Source: an uncultured Thiotrichaceae bacterium
GTDB taxonomy: Bacteria > Pseudomonadota > Gammaproteobacteria > Thiotrichales > Thiotrichaceae
Length of the DNA stretch: 52,465 nucleotides
Reading direction: 5' to 3'
NCBI GenBank assembly: GCA_937925855.1
Contig: CALAMO010000002.1
Coordinates: 80,020-132,484 of the forward strand
Under the pieces are notes generated by a model, which made no database searches, was not told the DNA's origin, and saw only the letters and a program-made list of their open reading frames with translations. Below are positions 8,834 through 17,685 of this stretch, one piece after another. The first letter of the stretch is position 1, and the number at the start of each line of letters is the position of its first letter. The position numbers and the translations under genes are program-made.

Positions 8834-8891
8834 CAAGCAGCGGGTTGTGTTCAGGCCGGTGACTTTAGTGTTTCCTCATGAAGTACATAGA

Positions 8892-8908
8892 TGATATCAT
8901 TGATATCA
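8892..8908. promoter_or_regulatory. Probable operator of the FitAB-like toxin-antitoxin operon
   Basis: Two copies of the perfect 8-bp palindrome TGATATCA (8892-8899 and 8901-8908) are separated by one T, ending 23 bases before the chosen antitoxin ATG at 8932. Ribbon-helix-helix antitoxins bind short palindromes in tandem as dimers of dimers and repress their own operon, so position and spacing fit autoregulation. This is inference from pattern and context. Confidence 0.6.
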
Positions 8909-8931
8909 ATTAGGTAATGAGAGAAACAACA

Positions 8932-9168
8932 ATGCCCGATCTAATCGTCAGAAAACTCGAACCCGAGCTGGTAGCGGCACTCAAGCAGAGAGCATTAAGA
9001 AATGGCCGCAGCGCCGAAATGGAACACCGCACTATCCTGCGTGAGGTGCTGATGTCTGTGAAAAAACGCAGTTTTGCGGAAGTGCTGAGCGGTATGCCTA
9101 ATGTAGGCATGGATGCTGACTTTGAGCGGGTTCAAAATACGCGGCGGCCTGACGATGTATTTACTTGA
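8932..9168 (+). CDS. FitA-like ribbon-helix-helix antitoxin
   Basis: 78 aa from the ATG at 8932. An upstream in-frame ATG at 8917 would add 5 residues, but MPDLIVRKLEPEL matches the usual start of FitA/VapB-type proteins and a GAGA site lies just before it. The N-terminus forms a beta strand plus two helices (VAALKQRALRNGRSAEMEHR), which is the DNA-binding RHH fold. The C-terminal tail probably wraps the PIN toxin encoded next. It overlaps that toxin by 14 bases, consistent with coupled translation. Confidence 0.85.
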   Translation: MPDLIVRKLEPELVAALKQRALRNGRSAEMEHRTILREVLMSVKKRSFAEVLSGMPNVGMDADFERVQNTRRPDDVFT

Positions 9169-9571
9169 TACCAACGTCATCAGCGAAATTCGTAAACAGG
9201 AACGGGCAAATCCCGGCGTTAGAAATTTCTTTCAGGCTCGCACAGAGGATCAGGCCAGATTATTCCTGTCTGCGCTGACTATCGGCGAACTACGACGTGG
9301 GATCGAGTTGCTGCGACAGCGCAATGACAAACCGCAGGCTGAACAATTGGAGGTCTGGCTGGAGCGCGTGTTGAGTGAATATGAGGACAATATTCTGCCG
9401 CTCGATATAGATACCTGCCAGCTGTGGGGGCGCTTAAGGGTGCCGCATCCCGAAAATGAGTTGGATAAATTGATTGCTGCCAGCGCGTTGATTTATGATT
9501 TAACGGTGGTAACCCGCAATATCGACCATTTTTCCAGTACTGGCGTGAAAGTACTAAATCCCTTTGCCTGA
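9155..9571 (+). CDS. FitB/VapC-like PIN-domain toxin ribonuclease
   Basis: 138 aa from the ATG at 9155, chosen because MYLLDTNVISE is the canonical PIN start; a longer frame from 9113 would add 14 non-conserved residues. The acidic metal site is visible: D5, E45 (GELRRG), D104 (ELDKLIAA) and D124 (TRNIDHF). PIN toxins cleave RNA, commonly tRNA or rRNA; the target is unknown here. The pair appears intact. Confidence 0.9.
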   Translation: MYLLDTNVISEIRKQERANPGVRNFFQARTEDQARLFLSALTIGELRRGIELLRQRNDKPQAEQLEVWLERVLSEYEDNILPLDIDTCQLWGRLRVPHPENELDKLIAASALIYDLTVVTRNIDHFSSTGVKVLNPFA

Positions 9572-9599
9572 CCCGTCAAAGCCCCTATAGTCTCACTCC

Positions 9600-10640
9600 A
9601 TGAATACCTACACCAATACAAACTTCGCCCGTGCCTACCCGGCCCCGTTAACCGGTAAATTCCGGGTTAAACCAGAAGACTTCAGCGTCGATGAGCAGAT
9701 GGACATCGACCTCTCCGGCAGCGGTGAGCATCTCTGGCTCAAAGTACGCAAAACCGGTGCAAATACTGATTGGGTGGCTAAACAGCTGGCACAGGCCGCA
9801 GGCATCCCCGCCAAAGACGCCGGTTATGCCGGATTAAAAGACCGACACGCCGTCACTACCCAGTGGTTTAGCCTACAGCTGCCGGGTAAAGCCGACCCGG
9901 ATTTCAATGGCCTGCCGGATGAAATCGAAGTTCTGGACAGTCAGCGCCATGATAAAAAACTTAAGCGTGGCGCCTTAAGCGGCAATCGTTTTACCCTAAC
10001 CCTGCGCAATGTCAGCGGCGATCTACAGCAGGCCGCCGAAGTCTGTCAGCAAATCAGCGCACAGGGTATCCCGAACTATTTTGGTGCGCAGCGTTTTGGC
10101 CATAACCACGGCAACCTCAATAAAGCTGAAAACTGGTTTAGCGGTGCATTTAAACCTAAACAGCGTAACCAGCGCAGTCTGTACCTTTCGGCGGCGCGTT
10201 CCTGGCTGTTTAACCATGTGCTGTCAGCGCGGGTTGAGCGCGGTGACTGGAACCAGTATGTGGCGGGTGATGTGTTTATGTTTGAAGGCGGCAATGGCTG
10301 GTTTGCTGATGATGGTAGTGCCGATTTAGTGCAGCGTCTTGCTGAGATGGCTATTCATCCGACCGGGATGCTGTGGGGGCGGGGTGAGCTGGCGACGGAT
10401 GGGCTGTGTGCTGAGCTTGAGCGGGAGCAAGCGGCTTTGTTTCCCGTTTTTTGTCAGGGGTTGGAAAAACAGGGTTTGAAACAGGAGCGGCGGGCGCTGC
10501 GGATTAATACTGGCTCCGTGGGGTTTGAGGTATTAGCGCAGGACTCGCCCAAAAACGCAACGCTGCGCTTGGTGTTTGAGCTACCGCCGGGGGCTTATGC
10601 TACGGTGCTGCTTGAGCAACTCGGGCACTTCCAGCATTAG
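9600..10640 (+). CDS. truD: tRNA pseudouridine-13 synthase TruD
   Basis: 346 aa. KPEDFSVDE at the N-terminus and [15 protein letters not shown] with catalytic D81 are hallmarks of TruD, which isomerises U13 in tRNA(Glu). RNALSGNRF-type ([15 protein letters not shown]) and NYFGAQRFG motifs also match. Its last 41 bases overlap the convergent bioF gene, so the two C-termini are encoded on opposite strands of the same DNA. It is not in the frequent ispF-truD-surE cluster. Confidence 0.95.
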   Translation: MNTYTNTNFARAYPAPLTGKFRVKPEDFSVDEQMDIDLSGSGEHLWLKVRKTGANTDWVAKQLAQAAGIPAKDAGYAGLKDRHAVTTQWFSLQLPGKADPDFNGLPDEIEVLDSQRHDKKLKRGALSGNRFTLTLRNVSGDLQQAAEVCQQISAQGIPNYFGAQRFGHNHGNLNKAENWFSGAFKPKQRNQRSLYLSAARSWLFNHVLSARVERGDWNQYVAGDVFMFEGGNGWFADDGSADLVQRLAEMAIHPTGMLWGRGELATDGLCAELEREQAALFPVFCQGLEKQGLKQERRALRINTGSVGFEVLAQDSPKNATLRLVFELPPGAYATVLLEQLGHFQH

Positions 10641-11799
10641 TGTGACTTGAGTGTGCCAAAGCCTCCAGCAGCCGCGCCACATCCTCTGTCGAATGTCCCG
10701 CAGACAGGGTAATGCGTAAGCGGGCCGTGCCTTTTGGTACCGTCGGTGGGCGAATCGCAGTCACTAGCATACCTGCTTCGGCTAAGCGCTGACTCAGCGC
10801 TAGCGCGGCCCCGCTATCACCGACCGGTAGGGGCTGGATGGGTGTCTGTGACGGCATGAGTTCCAGTCCCAGCTGGGCGGCACCGCTGCGAAACTGCTGG
10901 ATAAGATGCTTCAGATGCGCGCGTCGCCAACCCTCCTGTTTTACCAGACGCAGGCTGGTAAGGGCGGCGGCGGCTACAGCTGGCGGTTGAGCGGTGGTGT
11001 AGATGTAGGTGCGTGCCGTTTGGATGAGGTAGTCAATGAGCTCATGTGAACCGGCGACAAACGCCCCCGCTGTACCCAAGGCTTTACCCAGCGTGCCCAT
11101 CAGTATGGGTACCTCGTCCTGCGTCAACGCCTCCTGTTCCAGTAAGCCCGCGCCATTGTCCCCCAGCACGCCGAAGCCATGTGCATCATCAATCATGAGC
11201 CACGCATCGCGTTCGCGTGCAAGTGTCGCCAGTGTGCGTACCGGTGCGGTGTCACCGTCCATGCTGAACACGCCATCGGCCAGAATCATCGCCTGTCCTG
11301 TCGTTTGTCTCTGCATGCGCTGTACTAGATGCTGCGGGTTATTATGCTGAAAGCGTATCTGGCGGGCACCGCACAGTTTGGCCGCATCCAGGAGCGAGGC
11401 ATGATTCAGTCGATCCTGGTATACCCGATCACCGTCCTGCATCAGGGCGCTAACGACGCCGAGGTTCGCCATGTAGCCAGTGGAGAATAATAAGGCGCGC
11501 TCACGTCCCGTGAACTCAGCCAGTGCTTCTTCCAGCTGCTGATGCGGCTGGCTGTGGCCGTTGATGAGGTGAGCGGATCCGCTGCCAACGCCCCACTGAT
11601 TAGCGGCTTGCTGGAAGGCGCTAATAACGGCGGAGTGGTTGGCTAGGCCCAAATAATCATTGCTACAGAAGCTGAGATAGGCTTTGCCGTCAATTTGCAT
11701 GTGGGCCTGTTGTGCGCAACCGGCGATACGTGGCTGGCGATAGAGCTGCTGTTGGCGGCGCTGCGCGAGTAAGGTTTTAATGCGGGTGGTTGGCGGCAT
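10600..11799 (-). CDS. bioF: 8-amino-7-oxononanoate synthase
   Basis: 399-aa PLP enzyme of the alpha-oxoamine synthase family. [39 protein letters not shown] and the PLP-lysine motif [13 protein letters not shown] are all present. It condenses pimeloyl-ACP or pimeloyl-CoA with alanine in biotin synthesis. No bioA, B, C, D or H is nearby, so the pathway is scattered in this genome. The 3' end overlaps truD by 41 bases. Confidence 0.95.
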   Translation of the reverse strand: MPPTTRIKTLLAQRRQQQLYRQPRIAGCAQQAHMQIDGKAYLSFCSNDYLGLANHSAVISAFQQAANQWGVGSGSAHLINGHSQPHQQLEEALAEFTGRERALLFSTGYMANLGVVSALMQDGDRVYQDRLNHASLLDAAKLCGARQIRFQHNNPQHLVQRMQRQTTGQAMILADGVFSMDGDTAPVRTLATLARERDAWLMIDDAHGFGVLGDNGAGLLEQEALTQDEVPILMGTLGKALGTAGAFVAGSHELIDYLIQTARTYIYTTAQPPAVAAAALTSLRLVKQEGWRRAHLKHLIQQFRSGAAQLGLELMPSQTPIQPLPVGDSGAALALSQRLAEAGMLVTAIRPPTVPKGTARLRITLSAGHSTEDVARLLEALAHSSHTNAGSARVAQAAP

Positions 11800-11813
11800 T
11801 GCGCGGCGTGGAT

Positions 11814-12044
11814 CTAGTTCTTTTTGATGTAGAAGGTAAATTCACCGCCATCATCTTGGCTCTCAATCAGGTCATGCCCCGTTTGTTTGGCATAGGCTTC
11901 CATATCTTTAACAGAGCCGGGGTCGGTCGCAATTACTTTCAGTACATCGCCCGCCGCCATACCGTTCATGGATTTTTTGGTGCGTAAAATAGGCAGCGGA
12001 CAGTTCAGGCCGCGTGCATCCAACTCATCATTGAAAGCGGTCAT
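11814..12044 (-). CDS. tusA: TusA-family sulfurtransferase
   Basis: 76 aa with the C-P-x-P motif (CPLP, catalytic C15) inside [15 protein letters not shown], followed by the small two-layer fold ([15 protein letters not shown]). TusA relays persulfide sulfur for tRNA 2-thiouridine and molybdenum cofactor synthesis, and in sulfur oxidisers for the Hdr/Dsr system. An AGGAG site precedes the ATG. It lies 14 bases upstream of bioF on the same strand and divergent from dapF. Which sulfur route it serves cannot be told here. Confidence 0.9.
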   Translation of the reverse strand: MTAFNDELDARGLNCPLPILRTKKSMNGMAAGDVLKVIATDPGSVKDMEAYAKQTGHDLIESQDDGGEFTFYIKKN

Positions 12045-12161
12045 TGGTTTCTCCTGATTTCAGTTTAATCGACACATCTCTATATTAGCTAATGCTAAAC
12101 AACGGCTACCTTAGCATCAAATTTAATGCCTCGCTATACCGATATTTGTATACTAAGTGGC

Positions 12162-12998
12162 ATGACTATATTGAAATTTAGCAAAATGCACGGCCTGGGC
12201 AATGACTTTGTCATGTTGAACGGTGTTGAGCAGCAGATTGAGCTACAGCCTGCCCAAATCAGGAGGTTAGCGGATCGACAGCGTGGCATTGGCTGCGACC
12301 AACTTCTGCTAGTGGAAGCCTATACCGGCGCGGAAGATGCAGATTTTAGCTATCGGATTTTTAATGCCGATGGGGGTGAGGTGGAGCAGTGTGGAAATGG
12401 TGCCCGTTGCTTCGCGCGTTTTGTGCATGAGCAGGGGCTGAGTACTAAAACCCAGATTCCAGTCATGACGCAGGGTGGGCGGATCGTCCTGAATATTGAA
12501 GACGATCACCAAGTGACGGTGGATATGGGTATACCAGAATTTGAACCAGTAAAAATTCCATTCGTTTCCAGGCAGCTACAAACACTATATAATGTGGAAC
12601 TTGAACAACAGACCGTTGAGCTGGGTGCGGTTTCCATGGGCAATCCACATGCTGTGTTACAGGTGGACGATGTTGATTGCGCGCCGGTGGCAACGCTGGG
12701 GCCACAGCTGGAAGTGCATCCGGCTTTTCCGCAACGGGCTAATATTGGTTTTATGCAGGTGGTCTCGCCCCAACAGATCCGGCTGCGGGTATTTGAGCGC
12801 GGCGGTGTAGAGACATTGGCCTGCGGTTCGGGTGCCTGTGCGGCCGTTGCGGTTGGCCGCCAGTGGGGTCTGCTGTCTGCAAGCGTCCGGGTTGATTTAC
12901 CCGGTGGAAGCCTAATGATTCGCTGGCCCGGTGAACAGCAGCCTGTCATGATGACTGGCCCAACAGAACACGTATTTTCGGGAACGATTACACTATGA
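12162..12998 (+). CDS. dapF: Diaminopimelate epimerase
   Basis: 278 aa from the ATG at 12162, where the conserved MTILKFSKMHGLGNDF begins; a longer frame from 12126 adds 12 non-conserved residues. Catalytic Cys77 (EQCGNGARC) and the second Cys in ACGSGACAA are present. It makes meso-DAP for peptidoglycan and lysine. Its stop overlaps the next start as ATGA, giving the dapF-DUF484-xerC order common in gammaproteobacteria. Confidence 0.97.
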   Translation: MTILKFSKMHGLGNDFVMLNGVEQQIELQPAQIRRLADRQRGIGCDQLLLVEAYTGAEDADFSYRIFNADGGEVEQCGNGARCFARFVHEQGLSTKTQIPVMTQGGRIVLNIEDDHQVTVDMGIPEFEPVKIPFVSRQLQTLYNVELEQQTVELGAVSMGNPHAVLQVDDVDCAPVATLGPQLEVHPAFPQRANIGFMQVVSPQQIRLRVFERGGVETLACGSGACAAVAVGRQWGLLSASVRVDLPGGSLMIRWPGEQQPVMMTGPTEHVFSGTITL

Positions 12999-13726
12999 GC
13001 GCAGCCTCAGTGAACAGCGGCGAACAGATTACGTCTGAACACATCGCGGCCTATCTTCAGCGGCATAAAGATTTTTTTCAGGAGCATGAGGAATTGCTGG
13101 ATGAGCTGTCGATTCCGCATCCGAATACCGGTGAGGCCATTTCCTTACTAGAAAGACTGGTGGCTCGGCAGCGCAAGAACCAGCTGCAAATGAGTCATCA
13201 GTTGGAAAGCCTGTTAGCGGCGGCGCGAGACAGCGAGCGAGTGGTCGGCAGTCTGCATCACCTGGCGCTGGAGCTGATGCGCTGCGATAATCTGGATGAT
13301 GTGGTCGCGATGTGCCGTGATGCGATGTGCTCGGAGTTTGATGCGGATAATGTGGTGATGCGGCTCATTGGGCGCGGCAAGGCAGACGGAACTAGCCTGC
13401 ATTTTATTGATCCCGATGATAATTCTCTGCGCATGATGTCTGGCCTTTTCCAAAAGCGTCAGCCGGTGTGTGGTCGTTTGCGTCCGAAGCAGCAGGCTTT
13501 TCTGTTTGGAGACAATAGCGTCATGGTGAAATCTGCGGTGCTGATTCCGCTGTATGAAGCGCGCCCCATCGGGGTACTCGCACTGGGTAGCCACAATCCA
13601 GACCGCTTTCATCCCGGTATGGGTACGATGTTTCTGACTCAGCTGGGCGAACTGGTGTCGCGTGCTTTGTCGTTGCACCTAGAGCAAGCCGTGCTAACGG
13701 CAGAGTCGAACGGCGGCAGCAGCTGA
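12995..13726 (+). CDS. DUF484 family protein (GAF-like)
   Basis: 243 aa. The N-terminal helix AAYLQRHKDFFQEHEELLDELSIPHPNTGEAISLLERLVARQR is typical of DUF484 proteins found between dapF and xerC, and the rest is GAF-like. Function is unknown; co-location suggests a link to chromosome dimer resolution or cell wall supply. It overlaps dapF by 4 bases and xerC begins 2 bases after its stop. Confidence 0.9.
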   Translation: MSAASVNSGEQITSEHIAAYLQRHKDFFQEHEELLDELSIPHPNTGEAISLLERLVARQRKNQLQMSHQLESLLAAARDSERVVGSLHHLALELMRCDNLDDVVAMCRDAMCSEFDADNVVMRLIGRGKADGTSLHFIDPDDNSLRMMSGLFQKRQPVCGRLRPKQQAFLFGDNSVMVKSAVLIPLYEARPIGVLALGSHNPDRFHPGMGTMFLTQLGELVSRALSLHLEQAVLTAESNGGSS

Positions 13727-13728
13727 GT

Positions 13729-14694
13729 GTGCAACCCTCTTTGCTGCAACAGTACGCACAGTACCTGAGCGCAGAAAACCGTTACGCTGAACTGACAGCA
13801 GCGGCTTATAGGCGTGATCTGTCTGGCTTTATGCGCTGGTTACAGCACGGCGCAAAGCCGTCTGAGGCCGGGCAAGATTGCACCATCCCACCTAATACCG
13901 CGATTGAACCGGCTACCGAGGCACGCGCGCTGCGTGCTACCGGGACTGAAATCCGCAGCTGGATTGGCCAGCTACATCGCCAAGGCCGGGCGGGCAAAAC
14001 CTTGCAACGCAAGCTATCTGCGCTGCGCCATTTCTATCATTGGTTGTTGCATAATGGGCAGGTCGAGGCTAATCCAGTGGTCGGTATACGTGCGCCGCGC
14101 CAGCCGCGCCGCCTACCGGATACACTGAGCGCTGAGCAGCTTGATTTCCTGTTGGCGCGCCAGCCCGACCACCCGCTGGCGCTGCGTGATTATGCTATGT
14201 TGGAACTGTTTTATTCGTCTGGGCTGCGTCTGGCTGAACTGGTTGGGCTGGATTTAGCTGATCTTGATGTGCAGCAGGCGATGGTGCGGGTCACCGGTAA
14301 AGGCGATAAGCAGCGCGACGTGCCGGTTGGCAGAATGGCGCTTAAAGCCCTATTGGCGTGGCTGGACGTGCGCGGGGACTGGTGCGAGTTGGATACGAGC
14401 GCCCTGTTTGTTAGCCGCCAGCGGAAACGTATTTCAATGCGCAATGTACAGGCGCGTTTGGTTTATTGGCAGCAACAGCAGGGCATGACGCAGAAACTAC
14501 ACCCCCACAAGCTGCGTCACTCTTTTGCCAGCCACTTGTTGGAGTCGTCCGGGGATTTGCGGGCGGTACAGGAGATGCTGGGCCATACGGATATTAGTAC
14601 GACCCAGATATATACTCACCTTGACTTCCAGCACCTAGCCAAGGTGTATGACAAGGCTCACCCAAGAGCGCGTAAAAAACCTAAGGGAGCTTGA
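13729..14694 (+). CDS. xerC: Tyrosine recombinase XerC
   Basis: 321 aa, GTG start. The full catalytic set is visible: R167 (SSGLRLAEL), K191, H260 and R263 (HPHKLRHSF), H286 (LGHTDIS) and Y295 (TQIYTHLD). With XerD it resolves chromosome dimers at dif during division. An extra Pro/Ala-rich stretch at residues 42-70 lengthens the core-binding domain compared with the usual 295-300 aa. It ends 9 bases before the convergent lipoprotein gene. Confidence 0.93.
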   Translation: MQPSLLQQYAQYLSAENRYAELTAAAYRRDLSGFMRWLQHGAKPSEAGQDCTIPPNTAIEPATEARALRATGTEIRSWIGQLHRQGRAGKTLQRKLSALRHFYHWLLHNGQVEANPVVGIRAPRQPRRLPDTLSAEQLDFLLARQPDHPLALRDYAMLELFYSSGLRLAELVGLDLADLDVQQAMVRVTGKGDKQRDVPVGRMALKALLAWLDVRGDWCELDTSALFVSRQRKRISMRNVQARLVYWQQQQGMTQKLHPHKLRHSFASHLLESSGDLRAVQEMLGHTDISTTQIYTHLDFQHLAKVYDKAHPRARKKPKGA

Positions 14695-14703
14695 GGCGTT
14701 AGC

Positions 14704-15045
14704 CTAGTTCGGCGATTCGTAAAAAATATACGAAGTCGAGTAGTCGCTGAACTCAAAGTAGACGCTTTTTTCACCTTTATCGACGACGCCGTTCAGATTG
14801 GCATCTAACACGCCATTACCATAGCGGTAAGGGCGGTCAACGCCATTGCTGGTGCCCATTGCAGTGCTCAGTTTGTCGATTTCTAGAAAGCGTTTTGCCA
14901 GTTTCTCACCGGCATAAACTTCCAGAATACCATCAGTACCCGTCCAATTATTAATGGAGCGCCCAATCTGATTTTGGGTTTCCTGGGTACAGGCCGACAG
15001 TGCGAGCGCTGTCAGCCCGACAGCGAGCAGAGTTTTTACGTGCAT
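14704..15045 (-). CDS. Small putative lipoprotein, unknown family
   Basis: 113 aa. The N-terminus (basic MHVK, hydrophobic core, lipobox LSAC with Cys19) is a type II signal peptide, so the mature protein of about 95 aa is probably membrane-anchored. The mature part contains DANLNGVVDKGEK, an EF-hand-like acidic loop, and ends in an aromatic-rich strand. I do not recognise the family. It follows the ankyrin protein gene on the same strand after a 92-base gap. Confidence 0.75.
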   Translation of the reverse strand: MHVKTLLAVGLTALALSACTQETQNQIGRSINNWTGTDGILEVYAGEKLAKRFLEIDKLSTAMGTSNGVDRPYRYGNGVLDANLNGVVDKGEKSVYFEFSDYSTSYIFYESPN

Positions 15046-15137
15046 GCCTTACATCCTCATTGAAACATGAATGTTGGCCAGTTTAGCAGGGGGCAGGAAA
15101 TAGCCCAAGGCTTCCATGCATCGCGACAGGGTTATTA

Positions 15138-15644
15138 TTACCAACCCATGATTCTGGCAGTACGCAGGTCGCCTTTATCCACCGCCATGTCGATCGCTGT
15201 TTTTCTGTCATCGGTGGGCACCCAAGGGCTGGCTCCAGATTGAACTAGAAAGTTAGCGACACTCGCATGCCCAAAACGCGCAGCATGGTGCAGCGGTGTC
15301 CAGCCGTTGCTGGTTCTGGCGTGGATGCTCACGCCTTTCTTTAACAGAAAATGCACGATATTGAGATGGCCGCGCGCTGCTGCCGCGTGCATAGCGGTCT
15401 CACCATAGCGCGTGGCGATAAAGGGGTTTGCGCCTTGTTCCACTAGATCAACAATCGCGCCAACATTACCGGTTAAGGCCGTTAACCAGAGACGTTCATC
15501 CAGATCGGTCTGGCTCATGGTCGGCACCGGGGCGCTGTCAACGATAATCGTGGGGGCTGAGTTGTTTGTATTAGCCTGGGCGGTTCCCAGACTTAAAGTA
15601 GCCAGCAACAGGGCTACTGAAACATTTCTTATTAAAGGGTTCAT
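15138..15644 (-). CDS. Exported ankyrin-repeat protein
   Basis: 168 aa with a signal peptide ending around AQA-N (residues 1-25) and three to four ankyrin repeats, recognisable as GETAMHAAAARGHLNIVHFLLKKG-type and GWTPLHHAARFGHASV units. A periplasmic protein-binding role is likely; the partner is unknown. It begins 9 bases after the DUF815 ATPase stop on the same strand. Confidence 0.85.
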   Translation of the reverse strand: MNPLIRNVSVALLLATLSLGTAQANTNNSAPTIIVDSAPVPTMSQTDLDERLWLTALTGNVGAIVDLVEQGANPFIATRYGETAMHAAAARGHLNIVHFLLKKGVSIHARTSNGWTPLHHAARFGHASVANFLVQSGASPWVPTDDRKTAIDMAVDKGDLRTARIMGW

Positions 15645-15653
15645 GGTTTTACT

Positions 15654-16430
15654 TCACAAATAAATTTGATAATGATTCAAAAAGTGGCGGGCAGTACGTC
15701 CACTCGGCCCGTCACGCTGCATAGCAAAGTGCATTGCCTCTTGATGCAACTGATCCCTGTCGACTTTGACACGCTTAAATAACTGGTCAATAACGTTAAA
15801 ATAGGCAGTTTCCGTCATTGGTTGGAATGACAGAAACAATCCAAAATAATCTGCAAAAAACCAGCACTTCTCAGTTTTTGCAGGGCTGTCTGTGTGCGTT
15901 AGCGGCTGTGTGGGCAGATCGTTAGCATTTAGCTCAGACCGAAGCTGTGAGCTGCTGGCTGTGGCATAAATTAATACGTTGCTGGGTGGGGACTCCAGCG
16001 TGCCCTCGGTGATCGCTTTCAACGCTTGGTATTCGTGCCGTTCTGCACCGGGCACTAAGTTGTCACAGTAAATAATAAAATGATGATTATGGTCATGAAT
16101 ATCATCGATAATATCTGGCAAAATGTGTAGCTCATCTCTGGAAACCTGGATAAGACGCAGACCATAGCTCTGGTAGCGAGGCAGGAGGGTTTTTACCAGC
16201 GATGATTTTCCAGTACCGGGCGCACCCCAAAGCAATGCATGGCAGCACGTTCGGGCGCGCAGAAAATTTTCGGTGTTTTTGTATAGCAGCGCCTTTTGAT
16301 CATCAATCCCCATTAACGTATCAGCATCGATGCTGGCAATCCGCTCTATTGGCTTTAGAAGGTGGCGGTTAGAGCGCCAGACGGCGGCCATTGTAGAGCG
16401 CCAGTCTATGCCTGTTTTACCAAATGCCAT
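15654..16430 (-). CDS. DUF815-family AAA ATPase
   Basis: 258 aa from the ATG at 16430, which has AGGAG five bases upstream; a GTG at 16436 overlaps that site and is less likely. Walker A is GAPGTGKSS (69-77) and Walker B is FIIYCDNLV (D123). DYFGLFLSF and the terminal GPSGRTARHFLNHY are characteristic of DUF815 proteins. These ATPases are common in proteobacteria without a proven role. Confidence 0.85.
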   Translation of the reverse strand: MAFGKTGIDWRSTMAAVWRSNRHLLKPIERIASIDADTLMGIDDQKALLYKNTENFLRARTCCHALLWGAPGTGKSSLVKTLLPRYQSYGLRLIQVSRDELHILPDIIDDIHDHNHHFIIYCDNLVPGAERHEYQALKAITEGTLESPPSNVLIYATASSSQLRSELNANDLPTQPLTHTDSPAKTEKCWFFADYFGLFLSFQPMTETAYFNVIDQLFKRVKVDRDQLHQEAMHFAMQRDGPSGRTARHFLNHYQIYL

Positions 16431-16436
16431 ACCCAC

Positions 16437-16778
16437 TCCTGTCTGGCTTTATCTACATTTCCCAAAAGTTTAGTTGTAAAAATGATAATTTGCTGCTGGA
16501 TGTTGCTTTTTTGTCTTCCGTTTCAGCCCAGACAACAGTGGGCTTCACAACCCAGCGGTTGAAAAATTGCAAGATGCCCAGCAGATTACTTTAAGCCTTT
16601 TATATCAAAGGCTTTCAGATGAACAGTATGATTTCTAAGGGTCTGTGGTGACGCAGAAAACTTAACTTTAAATGAATATTTTGCTTATTGCTAGCTTTAT
16701 TGGCCGTTTTTATCCCGCTTTGGCCTGCGCTGATGGCGCGTGGATTGGCGTGAAATTCAGTGATATTTATGGGGTTTT
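16437..16778. other. Gene-free stretch with possible decayed coding remnants
   Basis: About 340 bases upstream of the DUF815 gene and downstream of the DUF218 gene (both minus strand), so it should hold the DUF815 promoter. On the plus strand it shows a signal-peptide-like start at 16482 (MIICCWMLLFCLPF) that stops at 16562, and a separate frame ending in QQITLSLLYQRLSDEQYDF before a stop near 16638. A second short signal-like frame starts at 16672. These look like fragments, not genes. Confidence 0.4.
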
Positions 16779-17558
16779 TCAGTCATTTTTAGCCATCTGC
16801 TGCCGCAAGCGGTACCACAGCATGCCCAGCCATTCGTGTAAGGCCAGCATACTTCGGCTGAGTGCTGCCGGTTGTGGTATCCATTTCATGTATAAGTCTC
16901 GCCAGGGTATAGACGCACCAAATGAAACGGCAGCGGCATGGTATTCGACCTGTCCCCGCTGAAAAACCGATAGACTGCGTGGCATGTGCCAGGACTGCGT
17001 CACCAGCCAGGCCGACTGAATACCGGCGGCCTGTAAGCGCTGGTCGGTGAACTGTGCGTTTTGCCAGGTGGTATGGCTGTCCTGCTCTAGCCAGCGCACG
17101 GGTACCTTGAACTCCTCCACCAGCACGTCGCGCATCAGTTCGGCCTCACTGCGGGTGTCCGGTAGCGGCTGACCGCCGCTGACCAGAATAGGCAAGCCAG
17201 TTTTGCGCTGAAGCAGTGCCGCATAACGCAGCCGCTCGATGCCTATGAGGCCGGTGCTTTCGCCGCCATATTCAGTGGCGTAGCGGTTGCGTCCACCCCC
17301 AAGTACGACGATGGCTTGCGGTAGAGGTTTATGTAACCAGAGTTCAGCCTGGGGTGGGTAGGATCGTTCCAGCGTGCTCATTAGCCAAATGGCTGTGGCG
17401 GGCAGACTGAAAACCCATACTTGTACCAGTCCAAGGCCTAACATAAAGCAGAGTGCCCCCCGCCTGCGCCAGAGTAACCCAAGCAGTATGATTAAGAGCA
17501 GGTTGCCGGGGGGTAAGAGCAAAAATTCGAGCGTGCGATTTAATAGGGCGTTGTCCAT
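16779..17558 (-). CDS. DUF218 (YdcF/ElyC-like) membrane protein
   Basis: 259 aa. Two N-terminal membrane segments (about 14-28 and 34-58) precede a periplasmic DUF218 domain with AIVVLGGGRNRY, LVSGGQPLPDTRSEAELM, D-S-H-T-T-W-Q-N-A and VTQSWHMPRS. ElyC affects undecaprenyl-phosphate-linked envelope synthesis in E. coli; the layout here matches ElyC better than YdcF. It is divergent from the flotillin gene. Confidence 0.88.
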   Translation of the reverse strand: MDNALLNRTLEFLLLPPGNLLLIILLGLLWRRRGALCFMLGLGLVQVWVFSLPATAIWLMSTLERSYPPQAELWLHKPLPQAIVVLGGGRNRYATEYGGESTGLIGIERLRYAALLQRKTGLPILVSGGQPLPDTRSEAELMRDVLVEEFKVPVRWLEQDSHTTWQNAQFTDQRLQAAGIQSAWLVTQSWHMPRSLSVFQRGQVEYHAAAVSFGASIPWRDLYMKWIPQPAALSRSMLALHEWLGMLWYRLRQQMAKND

Positions 17559-17685
17559 GGCGTTATCTGTCTGTGTAGGAAATTAGGATGGTGTTTTTGT
17601 CAGGGCAGCTACCGGGCGGTTAGGCAGTTTTAGGCTGCGGGGTTTATACTATGAGCGGGCCGGTAATCCCCTGGAGTAAAAATTT

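Noticed and set aside
16672-16962. 96-codon plus-strand frame beginning with a signal-like sequence
   Set aside because: Its second half is antisense to the C-terminal coding region of the DUF218 gene, so it is not a credible complete protein.
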